Below the pieces are notes generated by a model. The model ran no database searches and was not told the DNA's origin. It saw only the letters and a list, made by a program, of their open reading frames with translations. Below, in pieces: positions 11,975-23,299 of a stretch of DNA of 64,000 nt. The position numbers and the translations under genes were made by a program. Within the stretch, counting starts at the first letter, position 1; every line of letters starts with the position of its first letter. The stretch comes from Diorhabda sublineata (taxonomy: Eukaryota; Arthropoda; Insecta; Coleoptera; Chrysomelidae), in NCBI RefSeq assembly GCF_026230105.1, contig NC_079479.1, forward strand, positions 13,775,734 to 13,839,733, in the 5' to 3' direction.

Positions 11975-12400
11975 TTCGCCACCATGTAACTGCATCAATT
12001 TGGTTATTTTTTTGACTCTTTTAAGTAGAATTATGTTGAATATCTCCCAATTTTCTGTTATAATAAGATACTTCCCGCTTGACCGTGCCGATATCTTCTT
12101 CAATGAGTTCGATGCCCTTTTTATAACAAGAATCGTCAAGCTCCCCAAAATAGCCATGATTTGCCGTCTGCATTGTTGAAAAATCTTTTACCATCACGTC
12201 TAGGAACAGAAAATAATCGAAGTGGGCTGAATATGGCGAATGTAGACTTCAATTCATAATTTTGATCATTGCAATAACGGATTTGTGACCTGGTGCATTG
12301 TCTTGACGAAACTTGAGTTTTTTCTTAACCAAATACGGCCATTGACGTTGGCGTGCTGAAGCTGTACATGAAGTTATTGGTAAAAAATACCATTCATTAC
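11975..12400 (-). mobile_element. mariner transposase pseudogene (C-terminal half)
   Basis: The sequence around 12,090-12,330 aligns base by base with the minus-strand mariner at 29.33-29.60 kb. Both share the order aagaatc(c/g)tcaag, ccaaaatagcca, tcattgcaataacggattt and gtgcattgtcttga. In mariners this part encodes the block from the second catalytic aspartate (H-Q-D-N-A-P) to the Y-F-G-E-L region. The frame is broken and the N-terminal half is missing. A minus open frame at 11,933-12,157 starts in this piece and runs beyond it. No terminal repeat was found. Confidence 0.7.
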
Positions 12401-13965
12401 ATAATGTTGTGGACATCAAGCTTTTATCGGAAGTTTTATAGATTTTCTAGAACCATTATCAAAAACAGTATGTCAATAGACTGAAATAAAAACTAACAAT
12501 GAATTAAATATTGAAATTAACATATTATGAAAGTAAGGGTAAGCTCAAGGTGAATTAACAGCAAGTTATATAATTAATTCATCGAGTATGAGCACTTGGT
12601 GATAAGAAAACTGATAAGGAATGTGAATCATGAGAAAATACTCAAAAAAATATTCCGAGATTCCAATTATTTCATTGATATGCTTCATGAGTTCATACAG
12701 TTCCTGATTGTTCTTGCATTTGCCATGAAGATAAACAAATCACAACTCAGAAAATCCATATTTTTCTCACAGTCAGGCATGTTCACGTATGGACAGAAGA
12801 TCCATTTTATTTGATTTATAACCAAACAAAAAATAATTTTAAGTCACAAACCGTGTGCTCCACATGCTGTACAAAATGTATAAGGGTTGTTTCAATAGTT
12901 TACAGCCTCTACATAAACTATGTAGAAGTTTGTATGTTAGGTCAAAAATTTTTTAACTGACTCTCATAAGATACAACGCAGCTGTTTCAAAGTATATAAT
13001 TATCGACAAATTTGGTAACAAATTAACAAAATAACAAAACCTGGGGAAATCACAACCGCTTCGTTGTTTACCAACCAGTTATGAGAAACATTATACTTTT
13101 TCATATGAAAAACGTAGTCCCCCTGAACAAACATGTCTCTAAGTGAAAAGAGAAACAGGTAAACCAATTAGCCTAATGTAAACATACCGGTTATTTCAAC
13201 TTTATTATTATAACGCTAAAGGGAAAATGACAAAAAATCATAAATATGCAGAATTTGAAAGTTCATGTATCCCATCAGCCAAAATAATTAATTAAATGGA
13301 ATTTAACGTTTGTCAACTTTCAAAATTTTCACCATAGAAAATCTAATTATGATTATTATAAACTAATAACTTGTTCAGTATTTTTTACGTTATATCTACA
13401 AGGTGAGGTTAATAATTAAGTACGAATGTCCAAAAGTTAACGACTGTCAGTTATCTAGACAGAATCCTACCATGTCTGTAGACAAACCAGTATAGCCCTC
13501 GCCCTCGTTTGTATTAGAACTATTTTTTTGTTCCGCCATGAAAATAATTGACGTAAAAAATAGAGCAACAGATTGTTGTGAACTTTCACATAAAACTTGG
13601 AAAAACTACAATTGAAACTTATAATTTATGATTATATGGCAATGAATTTTTTATTTATACGTTTTCAAGATGGTTGAATGGATATTTTGTTCGATATGAA
13701 GCCGGAAAATTACAACAATTGAAAGCACCAATCCCAGACATTATTTGGAATGTTATTTTAGATCATCTTCAAGCTGCTAGTATGTCTTGTTTTAACTCAT
13801 CTCACCTCCTTTATCTTTGAGGTTTAATCCCTTATTTTGTCTTTCTCTTCTTCTATATCTTCTTTATCGTTCTTTCTCTATTTAAATTCATGTAACGTTC
13901 GATGTGACTAAATTTATCTAATTCTAAATCATTTCTTTTTCTCAAAACATTTTTATCCATTTGTC
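12400..13965. other. AT-rich stretch; possible mariner-like end near 12.88 kb
   Basis: A sequence tataagggttgtttcaatag at about 12,879 has the flavour of a mariner end (tacgagggttg...), but no transposase text follows within 300 bases. The rest shows no coding signal. The 72-codon plus frame at 12,596-12,814 is unrecognised. Confidence 0.3.
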
Positions 13966-13968
13966 TTA

Positions 13969-14880
13969 TTCGAGTGTTGCTACTCGAGTTTTAAAATATA
14001 ACCACTCTGATTTGAAAATGTCAAATTTGACACTTGGTTTTTCGTCATTGCTGTGTGAAAACTGATAATGCAAGATGGTCAAGAGACATACCATGAGATT
14101 GAGTCATATTTGGACAATAGTTCTATTCGCATACATTCAAATTTGTGTGTCAAAAAGATTTGTTCGCGTTGGATACCGCTCAAGACGAGCCAAATCCAAC
14201 AAAAGTTGGAAAGTTGGAAAGTTGGAAAAATTGAAACGAAAAATTCAGAACACTAGACAGACCACCAAGAAAATGGTATTGAAGTTGGAGCTCAACAACA
14301 ACAAACATAAAAAAGCAAATTTCTTCGTCCTCGAAAAACTTTTTTGATACGAAATACCAATATCCAATAATTATTGAAGCATATTAACCCAATGTTGATT
14401 ATTTTGGGATCCAGCAAATCCATTTTAATTGAGTTGTTTGCTGTCGAAGTACTTCGAAATAAATGATTCTGTTTTTTCTAACTAAACGTTTCATTATGGC
14501 AACGTGGAACTGTCAATTCTGAACGGTACCCCAGCAATTGTTTACCAGAAGTGTGCGAAAAAACCACAGAAGACAAAACATTTCTCCACCAGTACAAAGC
14601 GAGCTCTCACACATCAGTTTAAACAAAAATATTTTTAAAGTCAAAACATCGAATCGATGGATCATCCACCGTATACTCCTTATTTGGTACCCAATGATTT
14701 CTTCTTATTCCTCTAGATAAAAAATAAATTTCGTAGTCGACCTGAAGAAGTGGTTGATGTGTTCAAATCACATGCTTTGGAGGATGGAATTGTTGTAAAC
14801 GAATGAAAAATTTTATTGATCTCAATTGTGAATATTTTGAAAAACATCAAAGCTATAAAACTTCAGTAGCAACCCTCGTA
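13969..14880 (+). mobile_element. mariner element with both terminal repeats, internally deleted
   Basis: The left end at 13,971 reads cgagtgttgctactcgagtt. The right end at 14,863-14,880 reads cagtagcaaccctcgta, its imperfect inverted complement. At 912 bp it is about 400 bp shorter than a usual mariner. Inside, the plus strand shows the DNA-binding part with YHEIESYLDNSSIRIHSN and CVKKICSRWIP. After a gap it shows DHPPYTPYLVPNDFFLF, the block around the third catalytic aspartate (changed here to YLVPND), then RPEEVVDVFKSHALE. The central catalytic part is deleted. Two overlapping open frames at 14,068-14,347 cover the N-terminal piece; the other pieces lie in shifted frames. The copy is defective, but its ends could still be recognised by an active relative. 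Confidence 0.85.
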
Positions 14881-15975
14881 TGTATTCAAGATTCTTTACT
14901 TTGCAGGCTAGTGCGATTTCCATGATTTTTCTCGAGTATTTCATTTACTTATGATAGATATTGATATTTGAGACTCAGTCACACAAAAATTTTCATTTAA
15001 GTTTCATTCGATTATTGATATTTCTAATTCTAATTCATTTAATCATATCAAACTATGATTTGTATTGAATTAGACAAAATGGATCACAGTATGTCATTTA
15101 AATGTAGGTTCCGATTAATTGATATGAATTGTTCATACGAAATAGTCAACAGTTAATAATTCCATTACAAAGTTGATAAATTGCGAATAAATAATTTTGA
15201 ATAGAAAATTAAATTAGTCGTTTTATTCCGAAGCGCTCGGATGAATATTTTTGATTCCGCTAATTCAATATAATTGACATTTCATTTCGAAAACAATTTT
15301 CCTTCGAAAACTATACTTTAATATAATCTCATCTCGGTTTGTGTTAGTTGTAGGAAAATTAAAAAAAAAAGGATTTTGTTTGTTTTTTACAAGTTTTATA
15401 AAATTTTTCTGATAAAAATCGAATTTTTTTGAGTTATTCGTGAAAAAAAATGTCGATCGAAAAATCGATTTTGTCGTCGAAAAACTGTTACCCATATTAA
15501 AAAATTATCCTTGGGCTCTTCCCTACCTTCCCTGTGATAATTTTAAATGAATCCAGACAAGACGAAAATAATCCTGGACTTACTATGCCATCTGGAAGTC
15601 TGTAGACCCACATTATATGATATTGAAATATGTAAAAATCTTAATATTTTTGGAAAATAGAGATTTCTGAAGCAATAATTTCAAGTATCGACGCTGAGCC
15701 CTTTGAGATAAATTAAAGAAATTCGTTAATCGTACATAGATGTTAAATAAATTAGGGTCATAAATAATTGGACTAATTAAGAAGACAAAATCGTTTTGGC
15801 GTGTTTATAAGACTATGATGAAAAGTGATGATTTTTGATTACGTTCATTCTTCTGAATAATAATTTATTTTCATCTGTTGACAAGTACGTCAATTAAAAA
15901 ATGAATGATTGTTTCTATTTTTAATTCTTACGTAATGAATTTTTTTCTCACACTATACCAACACGGCGAATGTAG
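14880..15975. other. AT-rich stretch, nothing recognised
   Basis: Contains a purine- and T-rich patch with short self-complementary words (tcgatcgaaaaatcgatt near 15,452). No gene or long repeat is visible. Confidence 0.4.
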
Positions 15976-15979
15976 TAAT

Positions 15980-16918
15980 TACAGGGTGAGCTGTAAATGT
16001 TTGCAGTTTCAAAATTCATATGAAGAAGAACATGAATTTCATTTATTGCTTCATTGTCAAAAAATCGTTACAAAAACTTGTAAAAACTAAAGAGCGAACA
16101 TAAAAATAAAATCAATAATTACAAAGTTATAGATAAAAATAGAAATCGTTTACAGAGTAGAAAGCAGTTTCCAGTGAATATCCCCTCAAATTATTGCGGA
16201 ATTCGAGAGAAGTTGATATTTACTTGATTTCAATTGGCAAATGATTGTACATCTTTTTGTATTGTAAAATAATGAGCCCTTTACTAATTCTGAACGTGGC
16301 AAACGGATTATGAAATAAATAAGACAGCAAGAGTCAGAATTTTTGATCTTCTAAAGAAGTCCTAGTGAATATCTTTTGTAGTTTGAAAACTCGCTCAACA
16401 CACGTACCCCAGAAAGGAAGGGCATATCGGAGATGCAACTCAATAAACTGTGAATAAGTTCTTTGGTAACAGGAGGAACGTGTCAAGTCCTTGAAATTTC
16501 CAAATCTCTTTGACACATATCGCCAAAAAATCATCTGGAAATAAGTTGAGGCTATAGAATATCTTCAATGCGCCTCCACCAACGGTTAAATTCTTGTTAA
16601 ATGTATCACAAATTGCGCCATCTTGTTGTAATCCTCAAAATGGTGGAACTTTGATTGGAAAAAGTCTCGGAGCATTTTTCTGTATTCTACATAGTTATGA
16701 GTTACTGAAAGATATTCTGTACATAAGGGCCTTTGATATTTCTAGCTATTTCCAAAATCTGTATTTTGGTTTATCGAAATGCCTATTGAGTGAAATCGAG
16801 CTTAGATACAGAGAAAACTGAACCTAATAATCGTTGATTTCGTAAAATTGTTGTGAACAAAACTCGTGTTGTTTATCTATGAGGGGATCCATTCAATAAA
16901 ATCATAGCCCACCCTGTA
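15980..16918. mobile_element. 0.94-kb segment bounded by ACAGGGTG terminal inverted repeats
   Basis: The left edge reads ttacagggtgagctgt and the right edge atagcccaccctgta, which is its inverted complement with two changes. DNA transposons of several superfamilies have ends of this kind, so I do not assign one. Inside lies a LINE fragment on the minus strand (16,140-16,540) and a 75-codon open frame at 16,594-16,821 with no recognised motif. There is no transposase. A single related word occurs at about 25,062 (tacagggtgg). Confidence 0.5.
16140..16540 (-). mobile_element. LINE C-terminal fragment, copy 2
   Basis: The minus strand reads YSQFIELHLRYALPFWGT, then VERVFKLQKIF. This matches the reverse transcriptase C-terminal block of CR1/Jockey-type LINEs (Y-x-x-x-I-x-x-x-L-x-Y-x-x-x-x-W-G ... 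V-F-K-L-Q-K-R-A). Below 16,310 the same strand continues with the repeat seen at 2.9, 48.8 and 49.2 kb. The frame is interrupted between the two parts. It lies inside the segment bounded by ACAGGGTG repeats, so either the LINE inserted there or the bounding repeats are coincidental. Confidence 0.65.
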
Positions 16919-16993
16919 TATCATCCTAATCGTGTAATTATTGAGTTATGAATAAAATTATGGAGAATGTTTAAAAAATGGTGTTGCGAGTTG

Positions 16994-17220
16994 TACGAGG
17001 ACTGCTACATAAGTTTTCATATATGGTAACACTGAAGTTTGACATTTCTTCATTTTTAATAGGGAACGTACTCATATACGAGGGTTGCTACTTGAGTTTT
17101 GAGATATGACAACTCTGATGTGAGTATGACAAATTTGACATTTTCATCGTTACGTTTGACATTTTTAATGGCGAAAGTACACAGAATGTGTTGTCATACG
17201 AGTGTTATTTGAGTTATTTA
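16994..17220 (+). mobile_element. three stacked mariner left ends
   Basis: Left terminal repeats of the same family as the 13.97-kb element start at about 16,994 (tacgaggactgctaca), 17,077 (tacgagggttgctacttgag) and 17,197 (tacgagtgttatttgag). The first two are followed by the same sub-terminal text (agtttt, taacac/caactc, tgacatttt). No right end or transposase follows. They look like solo ends left by nested insertions or by a local duplication. Confidence 0.65.
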
Positions 17221-18125
17221 CTTTATCTTAGTCACAAAATGGAACTGAATCGTAATTATTTTCTATTTTCTATCCAATAACCGAGCACCAGAAAGCTAAC
17301 AATCAAATCCAGGCCTTAAGGTCAGGTATCGGTCAGAAAGGTGTGGACGGATTATCGTTTTAATGGGGGAATTTGTTTGGAGAAATATCTAGCTGTATCA
17401 AATATTTTTAAATGTAAGGTTAAATACGTTGGATGATAATTTTTTTAGGCTCTTTCTTATGATTTAATTTCAATATTATGTTTTTTTCCCACTTTTTGAA
17501 ACAAGTTTTTCAATTAAGTTGTTTTTTGACAAACTTCGTTTCACGATTTCTTGATATTTTTGAAAGTACACATGCACTGTAACCAGTTAAACGACGTAAA
17601 ACAAAAACATCAATAAATGACTTATTTTTAATTTTTGAATAAGCGGGTAATTTAAAACATCGGAAAAAGTTCTCATTTATGAAATATTTAACGGCATTTG
17701 AAATTAAAACTGCTGTTTATGGTAAGCAAAAACTAGACCAAGCCAGTCATGCCCTGCGATTCTTACAATTACATCAAATAATTGTCTAATTAAGAGAAAA
17801 ATTAAAACAAAAAATGTTTCTATAACGGCGGTTGTGGTCTATCTCTAATTAATTAAATTATATACCTCCGGCACTTGCACAACTAGGCAAGTAGCGTGCC
17901 TGCATGTCGAGGTGAATTTCTTGAGGAAAATGTGTCTCTAAAATGAATGAAGTTCATGAGCGGGTATTTAAGAATAATTATTTGTTCTGATATGTTGAAA
18001 GTCTTGCCTCAACTTAAATATATGATATCTTATTAAGAACAGTCTTTAATTCTATGAAAAGTACAATTTTCTATGCGATATGATTAACTACTGATCACGA
18101 TAATAAAACGTTCGCCTCTCCCCCT
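17220..18125. other. stretch upstream of the candidate exon
   Basis: A GC-richer patch at 17,865-17,915 contains cctccggcacttgcacaact and ends in gtcgag|gtgaat, which resembles a splice donor. The open frame there is only 16 codons and its phase does not fit the exon at 18,132, so I do not call it an exon. Confidence 0.3.
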
Positions 18126-18131
18126 TTTCAG

Positions 18132-18244
18132 AAGAGCATTTTGAACAAATTGAACTACAAACGGAGGAACCGTTGACCCTGGCGGCGCTGAATCCTTATG
18201 CCACCGCTGTTTTCGACCAACAGTGTTTCAGTACACTCATATAG
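18132..18244 (+). CDS. candidate terminal coding exon of an unidentified host gene
   Basis: A pyrimidine tract cgcctctcccccttttcag ends at a consensus acceptor AG (18,130-18,131). From there one frame is open for 36 codons to a TAG at 18,242-18,244. It starts EHFEQIELQTEEPLTLAALN and ends in PYATAVFDQQ followed by CFSTLI. Base composition is far richer in G and C than the flanks, and codon use looks protein-like (ctg, gcg, gcc, gac). The exon would begin in phase 1. I do not recognise the protein. No upstream exon of matching phase is certain within the window. The last 22 bases resemble the unit of the tandem array that follows. Confidence 0.5.
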
Positions 18245-18284
18245 AAATGTTTTGGATATGCCAAAATTGTGGTAGAACTCTCCT

Positions 18285-19510
18285 CTAACGCCACTGTTTC
18301 AGAGCTGTTTCAGAACTACTACTACTATTGCAAAGAATTCAATGTGTTTCAGAACTAGGGGTTTTTGGGACTGTTCTAGAACTACAACAGGAAGTCCACT
18401 GTGTGTTTGAACTTTCGTAGGGGTTTTTAAGACTGTTTTAGAACTACAACACGAAATTCTCTATATATTAGAACTCCCATAGGGGTTTTTAGGACTGTTT
18501 TGGAACTACAACACGAAATTTACTGTATGCTAGAACTCTCAAAGGGGTTTTAAGGATTGATTAGAACTACTACTCAGAATTCACTGTGTAGGAATTTTCA
18601 GAACGGATTCCGTGTTTGAGAATTCTTTCAGAACGGTGTAAGAACTACTCCAAGAAATCCAATGTATTTCAGAACTCTCATAGGGGTTTTTAGGACTGTT
18701 TCAGAACAACTATTCAAAATCCACTGTATTTTAGAACTTTTATAGAGGTTTTTAGGACTATTTAGAAATTGACTATGCTTTAGATTTCTTATAGAGGTTT
18801 TTAGGACTGTCTTAGAACTACAACTCAAAATTTACTGTGGCTTAGAACTCTCTTATTGATTTTTAGAACGGAATCCGTGTTTTAGAACTCTTTCAGAAAA
18901 TCCACTGTGTTTTAGAACTCTTATAGGGGTTTTTTGGAGTGTTTATAACTACTATTCGATATTTAGATTACGTTCAGAGGTTTTTAGGGACTTTCTTGGA
19001 AATACTACTCAAAATTCACGGTGGTTTAGAACTCTCATATTGATTTTTAGAATGGAATCCGTGTTTTAGAACTCTTATAGGGGTTTTAGTACCGTTTTAG
19101 AACTACTATTCGAGATCTACTGTATTTTAGAACTCTCATAAGGGTTTTTAGAATGGAATCCATGTTTAAGAACTCTTTCAGGACGGTTTTATATCTACTT
19201 CATGAAATCCACTGTGTTTTAAAACTCTCATAGGGTTTCTTGTGATTTTAGGACTCTCTTCGAACTACTACTCGAAATCTACTGTGTTAGAACTCTCATA
19301 GGAGTTTTTAGAATGTAATCCGTGTTTTGGAACTCTTTCGGAACGGTTTAAGAACCACTACTGAAAATCTGATATGTGCTAGAACTCTCATAGGGGCTTT
19401 CAAAACGATTTCAGGACTACTAAGTACATGGAATCTAGTGTGTCTTAGAACTCTCATATGGGTTTGAGAATTACTACATGAAATTTAGTGTGTTTTATAA
19501 CTCTAGTAAA
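18285..19510 (+). repeat. 62-bp tandem array (about 20 degenerate units)
   Basis: The word aggggttttta recurs near 18,357, 18,419, 18,481 and 18,543, exactly 62 bases apart. Each unit carries agaactctcatagggg, ggactgttttagaac, tactactcgaaat and cactgtgt. Some units insert gaatggaatccgtgtttt, giving a second, longer variant. Units diverge towards 19,500. The 66-codon minus frame at 18,628-18,828 is a by-product. The array starts directly after the candidate exon. Confidence 0.9.
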
Positions 19511-20612
19511 AAATTGAAGGGAATGGCGATTGTTTCAATAGTAGAGATATTGAGTAAGAAATAATTGAGTAATTTTCATATTATCGGAGTCCTTTGGACC
19601 TTTCAAAGATATCATATATCACGATTTTAAATCATTAGGTGAGATTAATAAGAGTTGTTGGATAGTGCTACTCGAATTAACTGAAATATTCAGCAAACTG
19701 GTGAAGAATGAAGAAAATACTGAAATTCTTGCAATTTGTTTTCGGTTCAGTTGCTCATTTTTTGTGTTTATAGAAACATTATTAATGTAGAGTCCCGGAT
19801 TTCGGTCGCCTGAAGCTGGCAATCCTGTCGTAAACAGATTGGTCCTGAAGAAAGATATACGATGAGCTATACTTGGAATATTGAGGTTTTTTTTGTTTAA
19901 TTAATGCAAAGTGAATATTGAAAATCAATATTATTTATCAGACTTCTTTATGTAACAAAAAGGGAGTTATGAATTTTTAACTTCTGTAATGTGTTTGTGT
20001 TCAAAAATTTTAAAATAAACATTTTTCTCTCTTAAGCTCATCGAGTTTACTGCTTGGTTGTAATATTAGAGCTGAAAAAATGAATTTAAATCAATTTAGA
20101 ACGAAAAGTAAACAACTTTTATTAAGAAATATGTTTGTATAATAATTCGACTCGTATTTTATGAAAATTCTTCACAAATTTACCCAAGAAATCCAATAAA
20201 CTTCAGCAGAATAAAGAGCCGGTGCGGGAATATAAAAATTAATTTGTTAAAATTAGATACACTCCATATGCGCCCCCTCTACAGGAGAAAGAATGTGCCG
20301 AAGCTAATCACCAAAAACCCAACAAAAAACAAGATATATGATACCCTTTTTGTAGCCTGTCGCCTGTTTTTTGACGCCCTAGAAGGAAAGAGTCGTTTCC
20401 AATTAGACAACTACCGAAACGGCGGTATTTGTTTTAGATAACGATAGTTAAGCACACATGTTCGTTGACAGGTCTATATCGAGAAACTCAGGCCATCGAA
20501 CATTTCAGTTAATTGTACATTTTTGATGATTTAAACCCATTCAAAAAATATAATCGATAAGTGTGAGTTTATTTCTTATTACATAATTTTCTTCACCTAA
20601 CAAAATTGTATA
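19510..20612. other. AT-rich stretch with unidentified open frame
   Basis: A plus open frame at 20,244-20,441 (65 codons, begins in TTG context) includes a GC-richer part (20,350-20,430) but shows no known motif. A minus frame at 19,619-19,822 is likewise unrecognised. Confidence 0.3.
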
Positions 20613-20617
20613 TACGA

Positions 20618-21350
20618 GGTCTGGCTATTAAATGAGGAGACTGAGAACCCAGAGGGCGCCCTAAACGTTTTGGGCATCTAGAAATCTTGTCTATGCACGT
20701 TCCAAAACGCTATTATAGTATTTTTGCAGTAGCGGTTTGAAACGAACGTGTTTTGTCACATATTTCTCATAAATTGAGAAAAATCTCCGACTGAGTGCTA
20801 TAAATAGTTGCAAGAGGCCTATGTAGACAATTCTTAATCTCGTACGCGTGTTTTTGAGTGGTGTAAGCGCTTTAGTGAGCGCTGAGTTAGCAAATTAAAA
20901 TTCAATGCAATTTTGACGTTTTTTTTTCGACATTAACGGTATCAGGCGGTGGGACTACCAATCAGACCAACTATTTGGCAGTTTTGGTAACACTGCTAGA
21001 GAGAGTTCGTGAAAAACGGCACTATTTAGCACCAGGACATCGCAATTAGCCATAACACGCTATCTGTGAAGCGCAATTCAGTGCTCCAGTGCACGAACAC
21101 CCGCCGCACTCACCAGATTTGGCACGGTGCGACTTTTTTTGTTGTCGAAGAAAAAATCTACTTTGAAACGGACCCGATTTGAGTCGATGGAAGCGGTAAA
21201 GTGAAAAACGGCGAAACTCCTGAAGGCACTCACTAAAGAAGACTTCCAGCACTGCTTAGATCAATGGAAAAAACGTATGGAAAGGTGTGTGGCGAGGAGA
21301 GAGGAGTATATTGGAGGAGAGCATTCAAATATAGAATAATTTTCATAAAT
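20618..21350 (+). mobile_element. mariner-type transposase pseudogene, family with GAGGTCTGGC ends, copy 1
   Basis: The left end at 20,619 reads tacgaggtctggctattaaa. The N-terminal part is garbled, but RVFEWCKRFSER is visible near 20,850. The C-terminal part is clear: FESMEAVK at about 21,185, then a stop, LLKALTKEDFQHCLDQW and KKRMERC, followed by GEYIGGEH. This is the E-D-F-Q-H-C-x-x-Q-W-x-x-R-M-E-R-C ending of one mariner lineage. The catalytic D-N-A block reads only as RTPAALTRFGTV. Internal deletions and stops make it dead. The right terminal repeat is not seen. The second copy is at 55.45 kb on the other strand. Confidence 0.85.
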
Positions 21351-21960
21351 CGGGTTTTTCTTTTAAATTGCTCAATTAATACAATTTTTTTCATCTCATT
21401 TTGTTAAAAGCATGTTTCTAGAGGTGAAATTTGACACGTCTTTGAACTTGTTGACTAGACTAATTATAGACTCAGTATTATATATAATATATTCATAAAT
21501 CTGATTGATAAGAAGTTTGCGAGATGACTATTTCAATTAGAAATATCGAATTTACGGTATAGTTTATTTGCTGATTAATTAATTGCTCGGTAATACCAGT
21601 GGAACAATAAAATTTCAACGCTCTGTTTTGTTCTCTACGGTCTTATAAATTCTGATGTAAGTACACAATTGCAAAGTGCACACTGAATTTAGCAGCTTGA
21701 TTAAACTAGGGCGATAACCGAATTCCGAAGCAGTAAAATACACCGAACTTAATTGCACACTATCTTCTGAGTAATTACAGAAACCATCCATTGAAACGAA
21801 ATAAGCCCCCGAATTAATTATGTAGTTGAAGATTACTACAATCTTCTACCCAAATTTCAGTCAACGAAGATAGATGTTAATTCACGGTGAATATCATTAA
21901 AACATTATGTTCCACAAAATCTAATTGAACTACAAATTTTCCCGGTATTTGTTAACATTC
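21350..21960. other. AT-rich stretch, nothing recognised
   Basis: No motif, repeat or splice-supported frame seen. Confidence 0.4.
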
Positions 21961-21965
21961 GCAAC

Positions 21966-22090
21966 ACTAGGAGGATGGTCCCAGAAATACCTGGCCCAAC
22001 AAAAAAAACACTAAAAGTATGGAGAAAAATTAATTTATCTTTCAATCATCAAAGCTTCATACACTTTCCTCGGCGATAATTAATAAGTAA
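21966..22090 (-). mobile_element. mariner 3' end fragment
   Basis: The edge reads aggaggatggtcccagaaat followed by acctggcccaac, the terminal repeat of the family at 29.22-30.31 kb. The next 80 bases also align with 29,265-29,335 (attaattt...ctttcaa...ttcctagcgat-type text). Similarity stops near 22,090, where other sequence begins. Confidence 0.65.
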
Positions 22091-22348
22091 AGCTTATAAG
22101 CGTATGCTGATGTTAGAATATTGAAAATGAAGAAGGGAATCTCTGTTATCTCGATGGTAACATTTATAACCACACCTGGAATTGCAGTCTGCAGCCAGCA
22201 AGATGAGCACTTCGTTGTAATGCTGCGTATTCGACTATCAGTGAAGGAACGAAATCCCTCTACCATCAAGAGATATCTACTTCACTAATAGGAAGGATAA
22301 ACCAAAAATATGAACTCACCGACTCATTTCGCACGTGCCAACCTTAAT

Positions 22349-22576
22349 TAACTGGTGAATCACTATCTAGATACGGTTGCTCCAGAGAATTCCCATGGAG
22401 AGTACAATCTGTGTGGATCAAGTATTCTTTCCATGCTCACAAAACAAAATGAGATGTTGAGGAAACTTCGCTCTGAAGAGATCAAATCGAGGTACGAGCA
22501 AAGTCCAGAGGAAAGAAGCAATGTAAAGAAGAGCAGTGTCGCTGGATCCTCCACCTGCGAAGTATTGACTAACTAA
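22349..22576 (+). other. unidentified coding-like segment
   Basis: One frame is open from just after a TAA at about 22,349 to a TAA at 22,574-22,576. It reads NHYLDTVAPENSHGEYNLCG, then ILSMLTKQNEMLRKLRSEEI, and closes with KKSSVAGSSTCEVLTN. The middle is rich in L, E, K and R with heptad-like spacing and would form a coiled coil. Composition is clearly richer in G and C than the flanks. There is no ATG. An AG at 22,369-22,370 could be an acceptor, and cgaa|gtattg near the end a weak donor. I do not recognise the protein. It could be an eroded exon or part of a mobile element. Confidence 0.35.
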
Positions 22577-22579
22577 TCA

Positions 22580-23295
22580 ATACAGTATAGAGAGTTTGCG
22601 GATTCTGCAATCTAACTGATTCTGAGGATAAACCCCTCAAAAACCATCATAGTTTTATTTATTAGGATACGTTCCAAAAACTTCGGAATTAACGGTGTCG
22701 AATTAACACTTGAATCAGATATTAAATATCATTTGACTCTTACAAAATGCGTCATAAAGGTCTTAATACAATCTTTAAATTACCAAGAACAAACAATGAA
22801 GTTTCTCTAATATAAGTCACTGACCAAACACTGCAAGAAATAAGATGATTACCTGGTGTGAAAATTTAGGACAATTCCTTCCATAGAAGTAAGAAAACTA
22901 AAACAAATCAGATTCCAATCGATGAAATTTCTTTGAAATAGTCCCTAACGGTAAGCAAAGAAGAGTTGTGGTATGTTAAATTGACACTGTTAAGTGACTT
23001 ACGTTCTGAAAAACTTCCAGCAGCACTTTCTGTATGGTGTGAGTGTGATTCCGAAGTAATTCATAGACATTCGAGCTTGTTAGATCCAAAGTCGTTGCTA
23101 CATGACTAGTGAATAGTCCAAGGCACACGATATATCAATAGGTCAAAATGTTGGCGAGGTAGATTTAAAGCCTTCACGCTCTAGATCTTCTAATCTAATG
23201 CTTAACGCCGGTCCCGCAGAAACGAGAGATAGAGAAGAAGTTAGACATCGTATTCACAGACTCTGTGCCTTCGTTTAGGAACGTAAGATGATTTC
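22580..23295. other. stretch without recognisable feature
   Basis: Short broken frames only; no repeats or ends seen. The edge with the following mariner copy is uncertain. Confidence 0.3.
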
Positions 23296-23299
23296 AAAC

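Noticed and set aside
17865..17915. Upstream exon for the 18.13-kb exon
   Set aside because: The donor-like gtcgag|gtgaat is plausible, but the open part is 16 codons long and the phase does not fit.
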